NCBI GenBank assembly: GCA_050743385.1
Contig: JBOGFJ010000131.1
Span: forward strand, 1-18,205
Reading direction: 5' to 3'
Source: JACDBD01 sp050743385
GTDB lineage: Bacteria; Actinomycetota; Acidimicrobiia; IMCC26256; JACDBD01
DNA length: 18,205 nucleotides
Under the pieces are notes generated by a model. It saw only the letters and a list, made by a program, of their open reading frames with translations, searched no databases and was not told the origin of the DNA. Position 1 is the first letter of the stretch, and every line of letters begins with the position of its first letter. Shown here one piece after another: positions 1-7,531 of this stretch. The position numbers and the translations under genes are program-made.

Positions 1-381
1 TACATCGAGGGCGAGATCCTGCGCTACCACCGCATGCGCATGATCTCGGCCGCGGTGAACAAGAGACCGGGCCCCGATGCATCGTTGCGCAAGGCGCTCG
101 CCGACCCGCACGGCCAGCGGGTGTTCAACCTCAGCCGCGACCTCATGGGCGCGGGCGGCATGCTGGAGAACGGTCCTTCCGAAGACGGCCCATCCGACGA
201 AAGCTGGGAGCAGTGGGCCCGGGGATTCCTGTTCAGCCCCGCCCTGACCGTCGGCGGCGGCACGAGCGAGGTGCTGCGCAACGTCATCTCGGAGCGGCTG
301 CTCGGGCTCCCGCACGACCAGGACGTCGAGGCGGGAAAGACGTGGGCGGAGACCCGCGGGGCGCTGCGCGATCCCGGCTGA
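1..381 (+). CDS. Acyl-CoA dehydrogenase, C-terminal fragment (5' end outside window)
   Basis: The reading frame is open from base 1 and ends with TGA at 379-381, so about 126 C-terminal residues are present. These form the C-terminal four-helix domain of a flavin-dependent acyl-CoA dehydrogenase, which makes the alpha,beta double bond of an acyl-CoA using FAD. The diagnostic stretch is LTVGGGTSEVLRNVISERLLGLP, given here only as GGGTSEVLRN, followed by SERLLGLP; it is the usual FAD/partner-subunit contact loop and terminal helix. The missing N-terminal part would carry the substrate and FAD domains. It lies on the opposite strand from the sterol-type dehydrogenases at 7.5-9.8 kb, and it is a different paralogue. 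The family is certain; the substrate cannot be read from this fragment. Confidence 0.93.
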   Translation, partial: YIEGEILRYHRMRMISAAVNKRPGPDASLRKALADPHGQRVFNLSRDLMGAGGMLENGPSEDGPSDESWEQWARGFLFSPALTVGGGTSEVLRNVISERLLGLPHDQDVEAGKTWAETRGALRDPG

Positions 382-417
382 GGCCGCGTCACGGCGTATA
401 CGGATACTGCGAACCAC

Positions 418-442
418 TCCGGGACTCCGGAAGCCGCGGCTT
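418..442. terminator. Weak hairpins between convergent genes
   Basis: The 104-nt gap between the ends of the plus-strand dehydrogenase and the minus-strand methyltransferase holds a 5-bp stem (TCCGG/CCGGA around GACT, 418-431) directly followed by a perfect 12-bp palindrome AAGCCGCGGCTT (431-442). This is the right place for a bidirectional terminator, but there is no U tract on either strand and stems like this are common in GC-rich DNA. Confidence 0.22.
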
Positions 443-485
443 GCCGGCGTCAGCTTGCCCTTTGTCACCGGTCGGGAGGGATGCG

Positions 486-1136
486 TCAGACCTTCCGGGC
501 CACGCCCTCGTACATGTAGCCCAACGCCTTGGGACCGCGCACGGAGTAGTTGTCGAGCCGCGTGACCTCGAGATCGGCGTCGGCCACGAGCGAGTCGATC
601 GGCCGGTTGGGATGACAGCCTCCGGCGACGCGCCGGTTGATCGGAGTGATGCGATCCTGCCAGCGCGAGACCCGCGGGTCGGGGGACCGCCCGTGCTCGA
701 GGAAGTGCAGTGCGCCTCCGGGGCGCAGCACCCGGCGGATCTCGAGCAACGCGCGTCGGACATCGGGGATGGTGCAGAGCGTCCACGTCGTGAGCACGTG
801 ATCGATGCTCTCGCTCTCGACCGGGAGGGTCTGCCCGTCGAGACCGACGTACTCCACCGGGATCGGGCTCGCCGCGACCCGCTTTGCGGCCAGCTTCCGC
901 CCGACGATCGCCGGATCGACCGCCCGCACGCGCGTGACCGCGCGCGGGTAGTGAGGGACGTTGCGGCCCGACCCGAAGCCGACCTCGAGTACCTCGCCCT
1001 CGAGATCGGCGGTGACACGCGCCCGGAGGCGCGCGAACTCGCGCCCGCTCAGGACGACGTCGACGAGATAGGGGAGGATCCGTGCTTCGTAGAACCCGAT
1101 CGAGCCAGTCTGCGCGCGCGCACGGCCCGATGACAA
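486..1136 (-). CDS. Class I SAM-dependent methyltransferase (UbiE/METTL7-like)
   Basis: The 216-residue protein is a Rossmann-fold methyltransferase. The SAM-binding motif I is VLEVGFGSGRN (about residues 49-59). An acidic residue after beta-2 lies in AVDPA (72-76). LRPGG (137-141) and FLEHG (145-149) mark the motif that follows strand 5. The closing pattern, a conserved Cys-His (GGCHPNRP, 172-179) followed by an NY turn, resembles small Methyltransf_11 proteins related to METTL7/thiol methyltransferases; its substrate is unknown. The start is TTG (1136-1134), the first possible start before the conserved IGFYE segment, with no clear Shine-Dalgarno. It faces the FkbM gene head to head with only about 26-32 nt between the starts, so their promoters must overlap or lie inside coding sequence. 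Confidence 0.88.
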   Translation of the reverse strand: MSSGRARAQTGSIGFYEARILPYLVDVVLSGREFARLRARVTADLEGEVLEVGFGSGRNVPHYPRAVTRVRAVDPAIVGRKLAAKRVAASPIPVEYVGLDGQTLPVESESIDHVLTTWTLCTIPDVRRALLEIRRVLRPGGALHFLEHGRSPDPRVSRWQDRITPINRRVAGGCHPNRPIDSLVADADLEVTRLDNYSVRGPKALGYMYEGVARKV

Positions 1137-1168
1137 AACCCTAATCGACCAGAAACGCCGTTTTGGGG

Positions 1169-2053
1169 ATGCCGGTTGGTGGAAGCTTCCCCGGCGTGGA
1201 CAACGCGACGCGCGAGTTCTGGACCCCCGAACGCACGCTGCCGGTGTCGATCAAGCGCCGGCTCACGAAGCTGCCGCTCGCGCGGTACGCGTACGGGCGG
1301 GCGCGCTCGGTGCTGGGGAGACGCGAGGCGGCGACGGTGTTCGAGAACGCCGGCGACTTCTCCCGGGCGCTCTACCGGAAGGACGACGAGGGAGTCGTGT
1401 TGCGCACCCACGACGGCCTGAATGTCGCAATACGTCAGAACCTCTGGGACGCCGAGATCGTGCGCGAGATCTTCTTCGAGCAGCCGTACACCCGGAATCT
1501 GAGGCTCCCGCCCGATCCGATCGTCGTCGACGTGGGTGGCTACATCGGCGACTTCGCCCTGTACGCGACGAAGTACCTCGGCGCCCGGCGCGTGGTGGCG
1601 TACGAGCCCACAGACGAGAACTTCGCCATGCTCGAGCACAACGTCGCGCTCAACGGCTACGGCGACCGCATCACCGCAGTGAGAGAAGCCGTCGGCGACT
1701 CAGACGAGATCGTGCTCAACGTCGAGAAGCTCGATGGCGACGAGGTCCACGTGTCCCCGTACTGGTATCCGGAGGCCGAGCAGCGCGTCATCCCGAGCGT
1801 CTCGTTGGCGGAGCTCTTCGACACCCATCACCTCGACTCGGTCGACCTGCTCAAGGTCGACTGCGAAGGCGGGGAGTACGACATCTTCGCGAGCACACCC
1901 GATACGGTGCTCGACCGGGTCGAGAACATCGCGTTCGAGTACCACGAGATCGACGGTTACGAGCCCAAGCTCGAGCACGTGCTGAACCGGCTGTCGTCGG
2001 CGGGCTATCGGCTCCATGAGGAAGGCAAGATCGTCTCGGCCGCGCGCACCTGA
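1169..2053 (+). CDS. FkbM-family methyltransferase
   Basis: The protein has about 294 residues and shows the FkbM methyltransferase layout. SAM motif I is VDVGGYIGDFA (about 120-130), an acidic ribose-binding turn lies in AYEPTDEN (144-151), and LLKVDCEGGEYDIF (about 227-240) is the hallmark of the family. FkbM proteins O-methylate glycans, lipids or polyketides; no glycan or polyketide genes are nearby to suggest the acceptor. The start is ambiguous. ATG at 1169 is used here. TTG at 1163 and GTG at 1196 are in frame, and the GTG has a GGTGGAAG stretch 10-18 nt upstream. The N-terminal 40 residues are not conserved enough to decide. It ends only 11 nt from the convergent SnoaL-like gene, with no visible terminator between them. 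Confidence 0.9.
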   Translation: MPVGGSFPGVDNATREFWTPERTLPVSIKRRLTKLPLARYAYGRARSVLGRREAATVFENAGDFSRALYRKDDEGVVLRTHDGLNVAIRQNLWDAEIVREIFFEQPYTRNLRLPPDPIVVDVGGYIGDFALYATKYLGARRVVAYEPTDENFAMLEHNVALNGYGDRITAVREAVGDSDEIVLNVEKLDGDEVHVSPYWYPEAEQRVIPSVSLAELFDTHHLDSVDLLKVDCEGGEYDIFASTPDTVLDRVENIAFEYHEIDGYEPKLEHVLNRLSSAGYRLHEEGKIVSAART

Positions 2054-2064
2054 GCGGGTCGCGG

Positions 2065-2523
2065 TCAGGACGGGATCTCGAGGTTCTCTGGGAGGCCCTC
2101 CCGCCAGACCTCCTCCTCGATGAGCTCCTGCGAACGCCACCCGTCGGCGGTCCGGACGAGACGGTGGTTGTAGTAGCCGCCGCCGGGTGTCGACCGGCTG
2201 GTCCCGTCGGGCAGGGTGATGCTCATCGGGTTGTAGAAGTAGGCGCGCACCGTCGCGGTGTCGCCGTCGATCGACACGAGCTTGTTCGCGATGAGGTGCT
2301 GGCGCACGGGAAAGGGAGCGAGAGCCTTGGCGAGCCACGCCGCGATCTCGTCGACGCCGCCCTTGATGCCGCCCGCCGACGTGTAGTCGATGAACGCGTC
2401 GGGCGTGAAGACCGTGCGGTAGAGGTTCCAGTCGCCGTCGTCGACCGCGATCGTGTAGCGAGTCAGCAGGTCGTCGATCGCGATCCGGTCGGCGACCTCC
2501 TGGTGCGACATCGATTCGGTCAT
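2065..2523 (-). CDS. SnoaL-like / NTF2-fold protein
   Basis: The 152-residue single-domain protein has the NTF2-like cone fold of the SnoaL_4 group. An N-terminal helix pair (ADRIAIDDLLTRYTIAVD, 11-28) leads to the typical DWNLYRTVFTPDAFIDY turn (31-47), then QHLIANKLVSIDGDTATVRAYF (about 75-96) and YYNHRLVRTADGWR near residues 117-130. These are the strands lining the hydrophobic pocket. Members include ketosteroid isomerase-like and polyketide cyclase-like enzymes as well as many uncharacterised hydratase or isomerase candidates. The start is well supported: GGGAGGGAA lies just upstream of ATG 2523. It sits 23 nt after the MFS gene and is probably the last gene of the minus-strand run. A role on a steroid or hydrophobic intermediate fits the cassette but is inferred only from position. 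Confidence 0.87.
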   Translation of the reverse strand: MTESMSHQEVADRIAIDDLLTRYTIAVDDGDWNLYRTVFTPDAFIDYTSAGGIKGGVDEIAAWLAKALAPFPVRQHLIANKLVSIDGDTATVRAYFYNPMSITLPDGTSRSTPGGGYYNHRLVRTADGWRSQELIEEEVWREGLPENLEIPS

Positions 2524-2546
2524 GTTCCCTCCCGGTGAGACGACCG

Positions 2547-3950
2547 TTATTGGTACTGACGAGAGATCTTCGTCGCAACCTCGGCGGCGCGCCGGGTGTC
2601 GGCGGCGACGTGACCCCGACCGCGCAGCACGACCATCGCCCCGACGAACACGAGGGGCGTGACGATCAGGAACGCGTTCGCAAGGTTGCCCTTCACCTCA
2701 CCGTCGACCATGAGCTCGAACTGGTCGGCGATCCCGCCGATCAGCAGCGGGGAGATGGCGGAGGCGATGGCGCTCAGGAAGCTGGTGACCGAGAACGCCA
2801 GCCCGCGGATCGTCGCCGGGACGACTTCGGAGGTCATCGTGGTGAGGGCGGGGAATCCCAGCACGATCAGCATCACGCCGACGATCGACATCGGCAGCCG
2901 CACGAACAAGGGCACGTCGAGGTAGACGACCATCAGCACGGCCGCGCCCGCGAGCTGCGACCATCCCGCGATCAGCATGGGTGCGCCTTCGACGCGGTCG
3001 CGGAGGCGGTCGGTGAGACGGCCGCCGAGAATGGTGCCGAGGATCGCGCCGACGAGAATGAGCGCCGCGACGATCCCCGACGCCTGGCCCGACGACAACG
3101 AGGTGTGACGCTCGTAGAACGCCGGTGCCCAGAAGCCGAGTCCCGAGAGGGCGCCGGCGGCGATGGCGGTGCCCACGATCAGCGAGCGCAGGGTGCGGAC
3201 CGCGAGGACTAGGCGCGTGTCGTGCAGCATGGCCCGCATCCCTCGGGAGGTCGGGGCCTCGACGACCGCATCCACCGCGGCCGCCTCGCGCTCGGGTCGG
3301 GTCGTGCTCAGCACCGGCGAGTCGGGCTCGACGAGGGCGTCGTGCTCACCACGTCCCGGCTCCGGGAGCCGCCACGCCGCCAGCGCGAGGAGCGAGCCGG
3401 GTACCCCGACGACGAGGAACGCCCACCGCCACCCGAAGATCGCACCGATGCCCCCGCCGACGCCCGTCCCGACGGCGACGCCGAGCAGTGGTGCGACGCG
3501 CTGCATCGCGTAGGCGCGACCGCGCATGGTTGCGGGGTAGTAGTCGGCGAGCAGCGATTGCGACGCCGGGTTGTCGACGGTCTCACCCACACCGAGCATC
3601 GCCCGCACCGCGACGAACTGACCGAAGCTGCGGACGGCCGCGTTGAGCGCCGAGATCGCGCCCCACGATGCCAACACGACCGCGATGATGCGGGTGCGGC
3701 GGTAGCGGTCGGCCACGTATCCGGCTGGGAGGACGGCGACGAAACCGGCGAGGATGAACGCGGTCCCGAGCACACCGGCCTGGAAGTCGCTGAAGCCGAG
3801 GTCGTCCTGCACCTTGGTGAGAACACCGGGGAGGATGCCGCGGTCGACCGAGTCGATGAAGGCGACGAGCGCCAGGATCCACACGGGTCGGCGGCCGTAC
3901 TTCCCCCACTGGCTGGCCGCGGCAGTCTTGGAGCCGGGGATCGTGTCCAT
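2547..3950 (-). CDS. MFS transporter (spinster-like)
   Basis: The 467-residue inner-membrane permease has twelve predicted helices. The first follows a charged N-terminus and leads into VDRGILPGVLTKVQDDLGFS, a segment typical of spinster-type MFS proteins. Motif A appears as GYVADRYRRTR (about 77-87), and a second, weaker copy, GGRLTDRLRDR, lies near 309-319 in the C-terminal half. A hydrophilic central loop of about 60 residues (around 195-250) divides the two bundles. The start is ATG 3950, whose A is the last base of the preceding ABC gene's stop (TGATG). GTG at 3953 would instead give a GTGA overlap. Either way translation is coupled to the ABC exporter genes. The substrate is unknown; export of hydrophobic compounds is a reasonable guess from the family and neighbours. 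Confidence 0.92.
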   Translation of the reverse strand: MDTIPGSKTAAASQWGKYGRRPVWILALVAFIDSVDRGILPGVLTKVQDDLGFSDFQAGVLGTAFILAGFVAVLPAGYVADRYRRTRIIAVVLASWGAISALNAAVRSFGQFVAVRAMLGVGETVDNPASQSLLADYYPATMRGRAYAMQRVAPLLGVAVGTGVGGGIGAIFGWRWAFLVVGVPGSLLALAAWRLPEPGRGEHDALVEPDSPVLSTTRPEREAAAVDAVVEAPTSRGMRAMLHDTRLVLAVRTLRSLIVGTAIAAGALSGLGFWAPAFYERHTSLSSGQASGIVAALILVGAILGTILGGRLTDRLRDRVEGAPMLIAGWSQLAGAAVLMVVYLDVPLFVRLPMSIVGVMLIVLGFPALTTMTSEVVPATIRGLAFSVTSFLSAIASAISPLLIGGIADQFELMVDGEVKGNLANAFLIVTPLVFVGAMVVLRGRGHVAADTRRAAEVATKISRQYQ

Positions 3951-5749
3951 CACGTGTCCGATCCGGCGATCGCGGCCGGTTGCCCGGTCCAGGCGGCGTG
4001 GAGCGCGGCGTACGCGCCGCCGGCGACTACCAGCTCCTCGTGGCCGCCCGACTCGACGATCCGGCCTCCCTGTACGACCGCGATCCGATCGGCGCGCGCC
4101 GCCGTCGACAAGCGGTGGGCGATGACGACCACCGTCCTGCCCTCCATGAGCCGCTCGAGCGCGTGGGCGACGAGGAGCTCGGTGCCGGGATCGAGACTGG
4201 ATGTGGCTTCGTCGAGGACGACCACCTCGGGATCGGCCAACGCCGCCCGTACCAGCGAGACGAGCTGGCGCTCGCCCGCGGAGAGGTTGGCACCGCGTTC
4301 GCGTACCTCGGTGTCGAGCCCGTCGGGGAAGGCGGCGAAGCGAGGCTCGAGGTCGAGGACGTCGATCGCCTGGTGGAGCTCCGCGTCGCGGGCCGACGGC
4401 ATCGCGACGAGGAGATTGTCGCGGATCGTCCCTCCGAAGAGGAATCCCTCCTGGGGCACGACGACGATGCGCTCGCGGAGAGAGCGAAGGCTCGCGTCAC
4501 GCAGGTCGACGCCGCCGTAGCGCACCGCGCCCTCGCTGGGGTCGTAGAACCGCACCATGAGCTTGGCGAGCGTCGACTTCCCGGCGCCGGTCGGCCCGAC
4601 GAGCGCGACCCGTTCGCCGGAACGAACGTCGAGCGAGACGTCGTCGAGGACGAGCGCTTTGCCGTAACGGAACGAGATGTGGTCGACCTCGAAGTCGCCA
4701 TGAGCGGGCAAGTCGACCGCGCCCGGCTTCTCGTCGACGGCGACGGGCTCGTCGAGCAGGCCGTACAGCTTGTGCAGGGCCGCGCCGGCCGCCTGGAGCG
4801 TGTTGAAGAGCTGGCTCATCTGCTGGATGGGCTCGAACAGGCTCTGAAGATAGAGAAGGAACGCCGCCAGCGTCCCGACGGTCACGATGTCGCGGCCGGT
4901 GAGCCAGCCCCCGTAGAAGAGGATGATCGCAATCGCGCCGCCCTGGACCAGCTCGATGGTCATCGTGTACCTGGCGGTGATCGTCTCGGCCCGCAGGTGC
5001 TGGCGGAACTGGCGCTCGTTGGTCTCGCGGAACTTGTGCCGGAAGGCGTCCTCCTGGTTGAAGCTCTGGACCACGCGCACGCCCGAGAGCCCCTCCTGGA
5101 ACGAGGTGAGGGTGCCGCCGACGCGGTCCCGCAATGCGAGATACGCCTTGTTCGACTCGCGCCGGAACCAGCTCGAGGCCTTGGCGAGCACCGGGACGCC
5201 GACGAGCACTCCCAGGGCGAGCTGCCAGCTCATCGTGACCATCACCGCGATCGCACCGAAGAAGACCAGCGCGTTGACGACGAACATCGACAGTCCCTGC
5301 GACACGAGCTCTTGGAGGGCGTCGACGTCGGCGGTCATCCGGGAGACGAGCTCGCCCGTACGCGTGCGGTCGTAGAACTCGTGGGACAGTCGCATCTGGT
5401 GGTCGAAGACGCGCTCGCGGAGGTCGCGCAGGAAGCCCTCGCCGATCCGGGCGATGGTCAGGATGGTGAGGCGGCCGAACACGTACACGAACGCGACGGC
5501 CACGACGAAGACGAGCGCCGCCCGATTGAGAGAGCCGAGGTCTCTGGACGCGACTCCGTGGTCGATCCCGTAGCGCACCACCGCGGGGCCGGCCAGCGTC
5601 CCCGTCGCCTGAAGGATGACGAACAATGTCGCCAGTGCGAGCAGCGGCCGATGCAGCATCCGGTACGTGCGCCGGGCGACCTGGCGCTTCTCGTCGGCCG
5701 AAAGCGGGGTCTCGACACCCCGGTGCTGGCGCATCATGGCGCCGCACAC
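3950..5749 (-). CDS. ABC exporter half-transporter, catalytically complete subunit
   Basis: This is a type IV ABC exporter of about 599 residues: a six-helix membrane domain (about 35-325) followed by a nucleotide-binding domain. The motifs are Walker A GPTGAGKST (385-393), Q-loop VVPQ (430-433), signature LSAGE (489-493, a variant of LSGGQ), Walker B VVVLDE with the catalytic Glu at 514, and H-loop His 545. With the next gene upstream it should form a heterodimer. This subunit supplies the complete Walker B, while its variant signature would face the degenerate site of the partner. The start is GTG 5749, four bases after the partner's stop; ATG at 5737 or 5734 is an alternative. The 3' end overlaps the MFS start. 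The cargo is unknown. Such pairs export drugs, lipids or other amphipathic compounds. Confidence 0.95.
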   Translation of the reverse strand: MCGAMMRQHRGVETPLSADEKRQVARRTYRMLHRPLLALATLFVILQATGTLAGPAVVRYGIDHGVASRDLGSLNRAALVFVVAVAFVYVFGRLTILTIARIGEGFLRDLRERVFDHQMRLSHEFYDRTRTGELVSRMTADVDALQELVSQGLSMFVVNALVFFGAIAVMVTMSWQLALGVLVGVPVLAKASSWFRRESNKAYLALRDRVGGTLTSFQEGLSGVRVVQSFNQEDAFRHKFRETNERQFRQHLRAETITARYTMTIELVQGGAIAIILFYGGWLTGRDIVTVGTLAAFLLYLQSLFEPIQQMSQLFNTLQAAGAALHKLYGLLDEPVAVDEKPGAVDLPAHGDFEVDHISFRYGKALVLDDVSLDVRSGERVALVGPTGAGKSTLAKLMVRFYDPSEGAVRYGGVDLRDASLRSLRERIVVVPQEGFLFGGTIRDNLLVAMPSARDAELHQAIDVLDLEPRFAAFPDGLDTEVRERGANLSAGERQLVSLVRAALADPEVVVLDEATSSLDPGTELLVAHALERLMEGRTVVVIAHRLSTAARADRIAVVQGGRIVESGGHEELVVAGGAYAALHAAWTGQPAAIAGSDT

Positions 5750-5753
5750 CCCA

Positions 5754-7472
5754 TCATGGCGCGACCTGGTGAACGGCGGCCTCGACCTGGGCGAGGACCT
5801 GGCCGTAGCGACGCGATGTCCGCAGGAGCTCTTCGTGGGCGCCCTGGGCGACGACGCGTCCCTCGTCGAGGAGGATCACGCGGTCTGCCAGTGCAACCGT
5901 CGCCGGGCGGTGGGCGATGATGATCGTGGTGCGGTCGTGCATCACCTCGGCGAGCGCATCGCGGATCTCGTGCTCCTTCGTCGGATCGACCGACGACGTC
6001 GCGTCGTCGAGGATGAGGACGCGCGGGTCGGCGAGGATCGCCCGGGCTATGGCCACGCGCTGGCGCTGGCCGCCCGAGAGCGAGAAGCCCTGCTCGCCCA
6101 ACAGGGTGTCGTAGCCGTCGGGGAGGTCCGAGACGAAGTCGTGGCCGCCGGCGAGACGCGCCGCCTGCTCGACCGCCTCGGGAGGAGCATCCTCGTCGGC
6201 GAAGGCGATGTTCGAGCGCACCGTGTCCGTGAACAGGAAGGTGTCCTCGAACACCATTCCTACCGCGTCGCGCAGGTCGCTGAGGCGGAGGTCGCGCACG
6301 TCGACGCCGTCGATGAGCACGCGCCCGGCGTCGACGTCGTAGAACCGGGGCACGAGTCGGGCGATCGTCGACTTGCCGGCGCCGGTCGCGCCGACGAGCG
6401 CGACCGACTCGCCGGGTCGGATCACGAGGTCGACGTCGCCCAGCACGGTGGTACCGGGGCGGTAGCCGAACGTGACCCCTTCGAAGCGCACCTCGCCGTT
6501 CCCCTCGGGCAGGGGAAGGGCGTCGGGGCGCTCGACGATCTCGGGAGCGGTGGCGAGGATCTCGTACACGCGGGCGGCGGCGGCGGCGGCGCGCGAGAGC
6601 TGCGCCACCATGAACGACGTCATCCGGAGAGGGAAGACGAGTTGGAGGATGTAGAAGTTGAAGGCGATGAGCGCGGCGACGGTGAGATGGCCGTCGATCA
6701 CCTGGCGACCACCGACGTAGAGCACGGCGATGAGCCCGACCATGGGCAGCACCTCGAGCAAAGGGTTGAACGCCGCTCGTAGGCGAGCGAGGCCCATGCC
6801 CTGGTCGTACACACCCGCGGCGGCGCCACCGAGCCGCCGGCGCTGGAGGTCCTCGGCGCCGAAGGCCTTGATCACCCGGATACCCGACACGCTCTCCTCG
6901 ACCTCGTGGGAGACGTCCGCGAGTCGCTCCTGGAGGGCGGTGGTGACCGGCCCGAGACGCTGTGAGAACCGGATCGCAGCCAGCGCGAGGAGGGGGAGCG
7001 CGGCCAGGGAGACCGCCGCCAGTGCAGGGTTGAGGATGAACAGGACCACCGCGACGCCCAGAACCATCACGACGTTGGCGCCGGCGATCGGAATGAACAC
7101 CAGCAGCATCTGCACCTGCTTGGCATCGGTGCTGACGCGTGCCATGAGCTCGCCGATCTCGGCGCGGTCGTGGTAGCCGAAATGAAGTCGCTGAAGATGG
7201 TCGAAGAGGCGGCGGCGAAGCTCGGCCTCGGCGTAGAGGGAGATCTTGAACGCGCTATAGCGCCGGCTGAAGGTGAACAGCCCGATGACGATGGTGACGG
7301 CGACGATCGCGATCGCCCAGCGCAGCAGGGTGCCACCGTCGTAGGGATTGATGCCGCGTTCGACCGCTTCCAGTGCGAGGAGCGGGATCGTGATCTTGGC
7401 GACGGTCCAACCGAGCGCAGCGCCGACCCCGAGCAGGATCCACCGGGGATGCGCGGTGCCCACCTCGCGCAT
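5754..7472 (-). CDS. ABC exporter half-transporter, degenerate-site subunit
   Basis: The 572-residue ABC exporter has a membrane domain (about 10-300) and an ATPase domain with Walker A GATGAGKST (361-369), signature LSGGQ (465-469) and H-loop His 521. Two key positions are altered. The Q-loop reads VGMVFED, with Glu 409 where Gln is usual. Walker B reads LILDD (486-490), with Asp 490 in place of the catalytic Glu. This is the pattern of the degenerate half of heterodimeric exporters such as TM287/TM288. The start is ATG 7472, preceded by a GGCGGGTGG stretch; the frame stays open far upstream but that part lies over the FadE29-like gene in another frame. The gap to FadE29 is 59 nt and to the partner subunit 4 nt, so the two are co-translated. 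Confidence 0.95.
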   Translation of the reverse strand: MREVGTAHPRWILLGVGAALGWTVAKITIPLLALEAVERGINPYDGGTLLRWAIAIVAVTIVIGLFTFSRRYSAFKISLYAEAELRRRLFDHLQRLHFGYHDRAEIGELMARVSTDAKQVQMLLVFIPIAGANVVMVLGVAVVLFILNPALAAVSLAALPLLALAAIRFSQRLGPVTTALQERLADVSHEVEESVSGIRVIKAFGAEDLQRRRLGGAAAGVYDQGMGLARLRAAFNPLLEVLPMVGLIAVLYVGGRQVIDGHLTVAALIAFNFYILQLVFPLRMTSFMVAQLSRAAAAAARVYEILATAPEIVERPDALPLPEGNGEVRFEGVTFGYRPGTTVLGDVDLVIRPGESVALVGATGAGKSTIARLVPRFYDVDAGRVLIDGVDVRDLRLSDLRDAVGMVFEDTFLFTDTVRSNIAFADEDAPPEAVEQAARLAGGHDFVSDLPDGYDTLLGEQGFSLSGGQRQRVAIARAILADPRVLILDDATSSVDPTKEHEIRDALAEVMHDRTTIIIAHRPATVALADRVILLDEGRVVAQGAHEELLRTSRRYGQVLAQVEAAVHQVAP

Positions 7473-7531
7473 GAGACGCCACCCGCCCCGCCGCACTCGG
7501 GTGTGCTCGGGCGGGGGGACAGGCGCCGTGC

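Noticed and set aside
3980..5920. A 646-codon open frame on the plus strand opposite the ABC exporter
   Set aside because: The minus strand carries a complete ABC protein with every motif. The plus-strand product is Arg/Asp/Glu-rich with no recognisable domain, as expected for antisense frames in GC-rich DNA.
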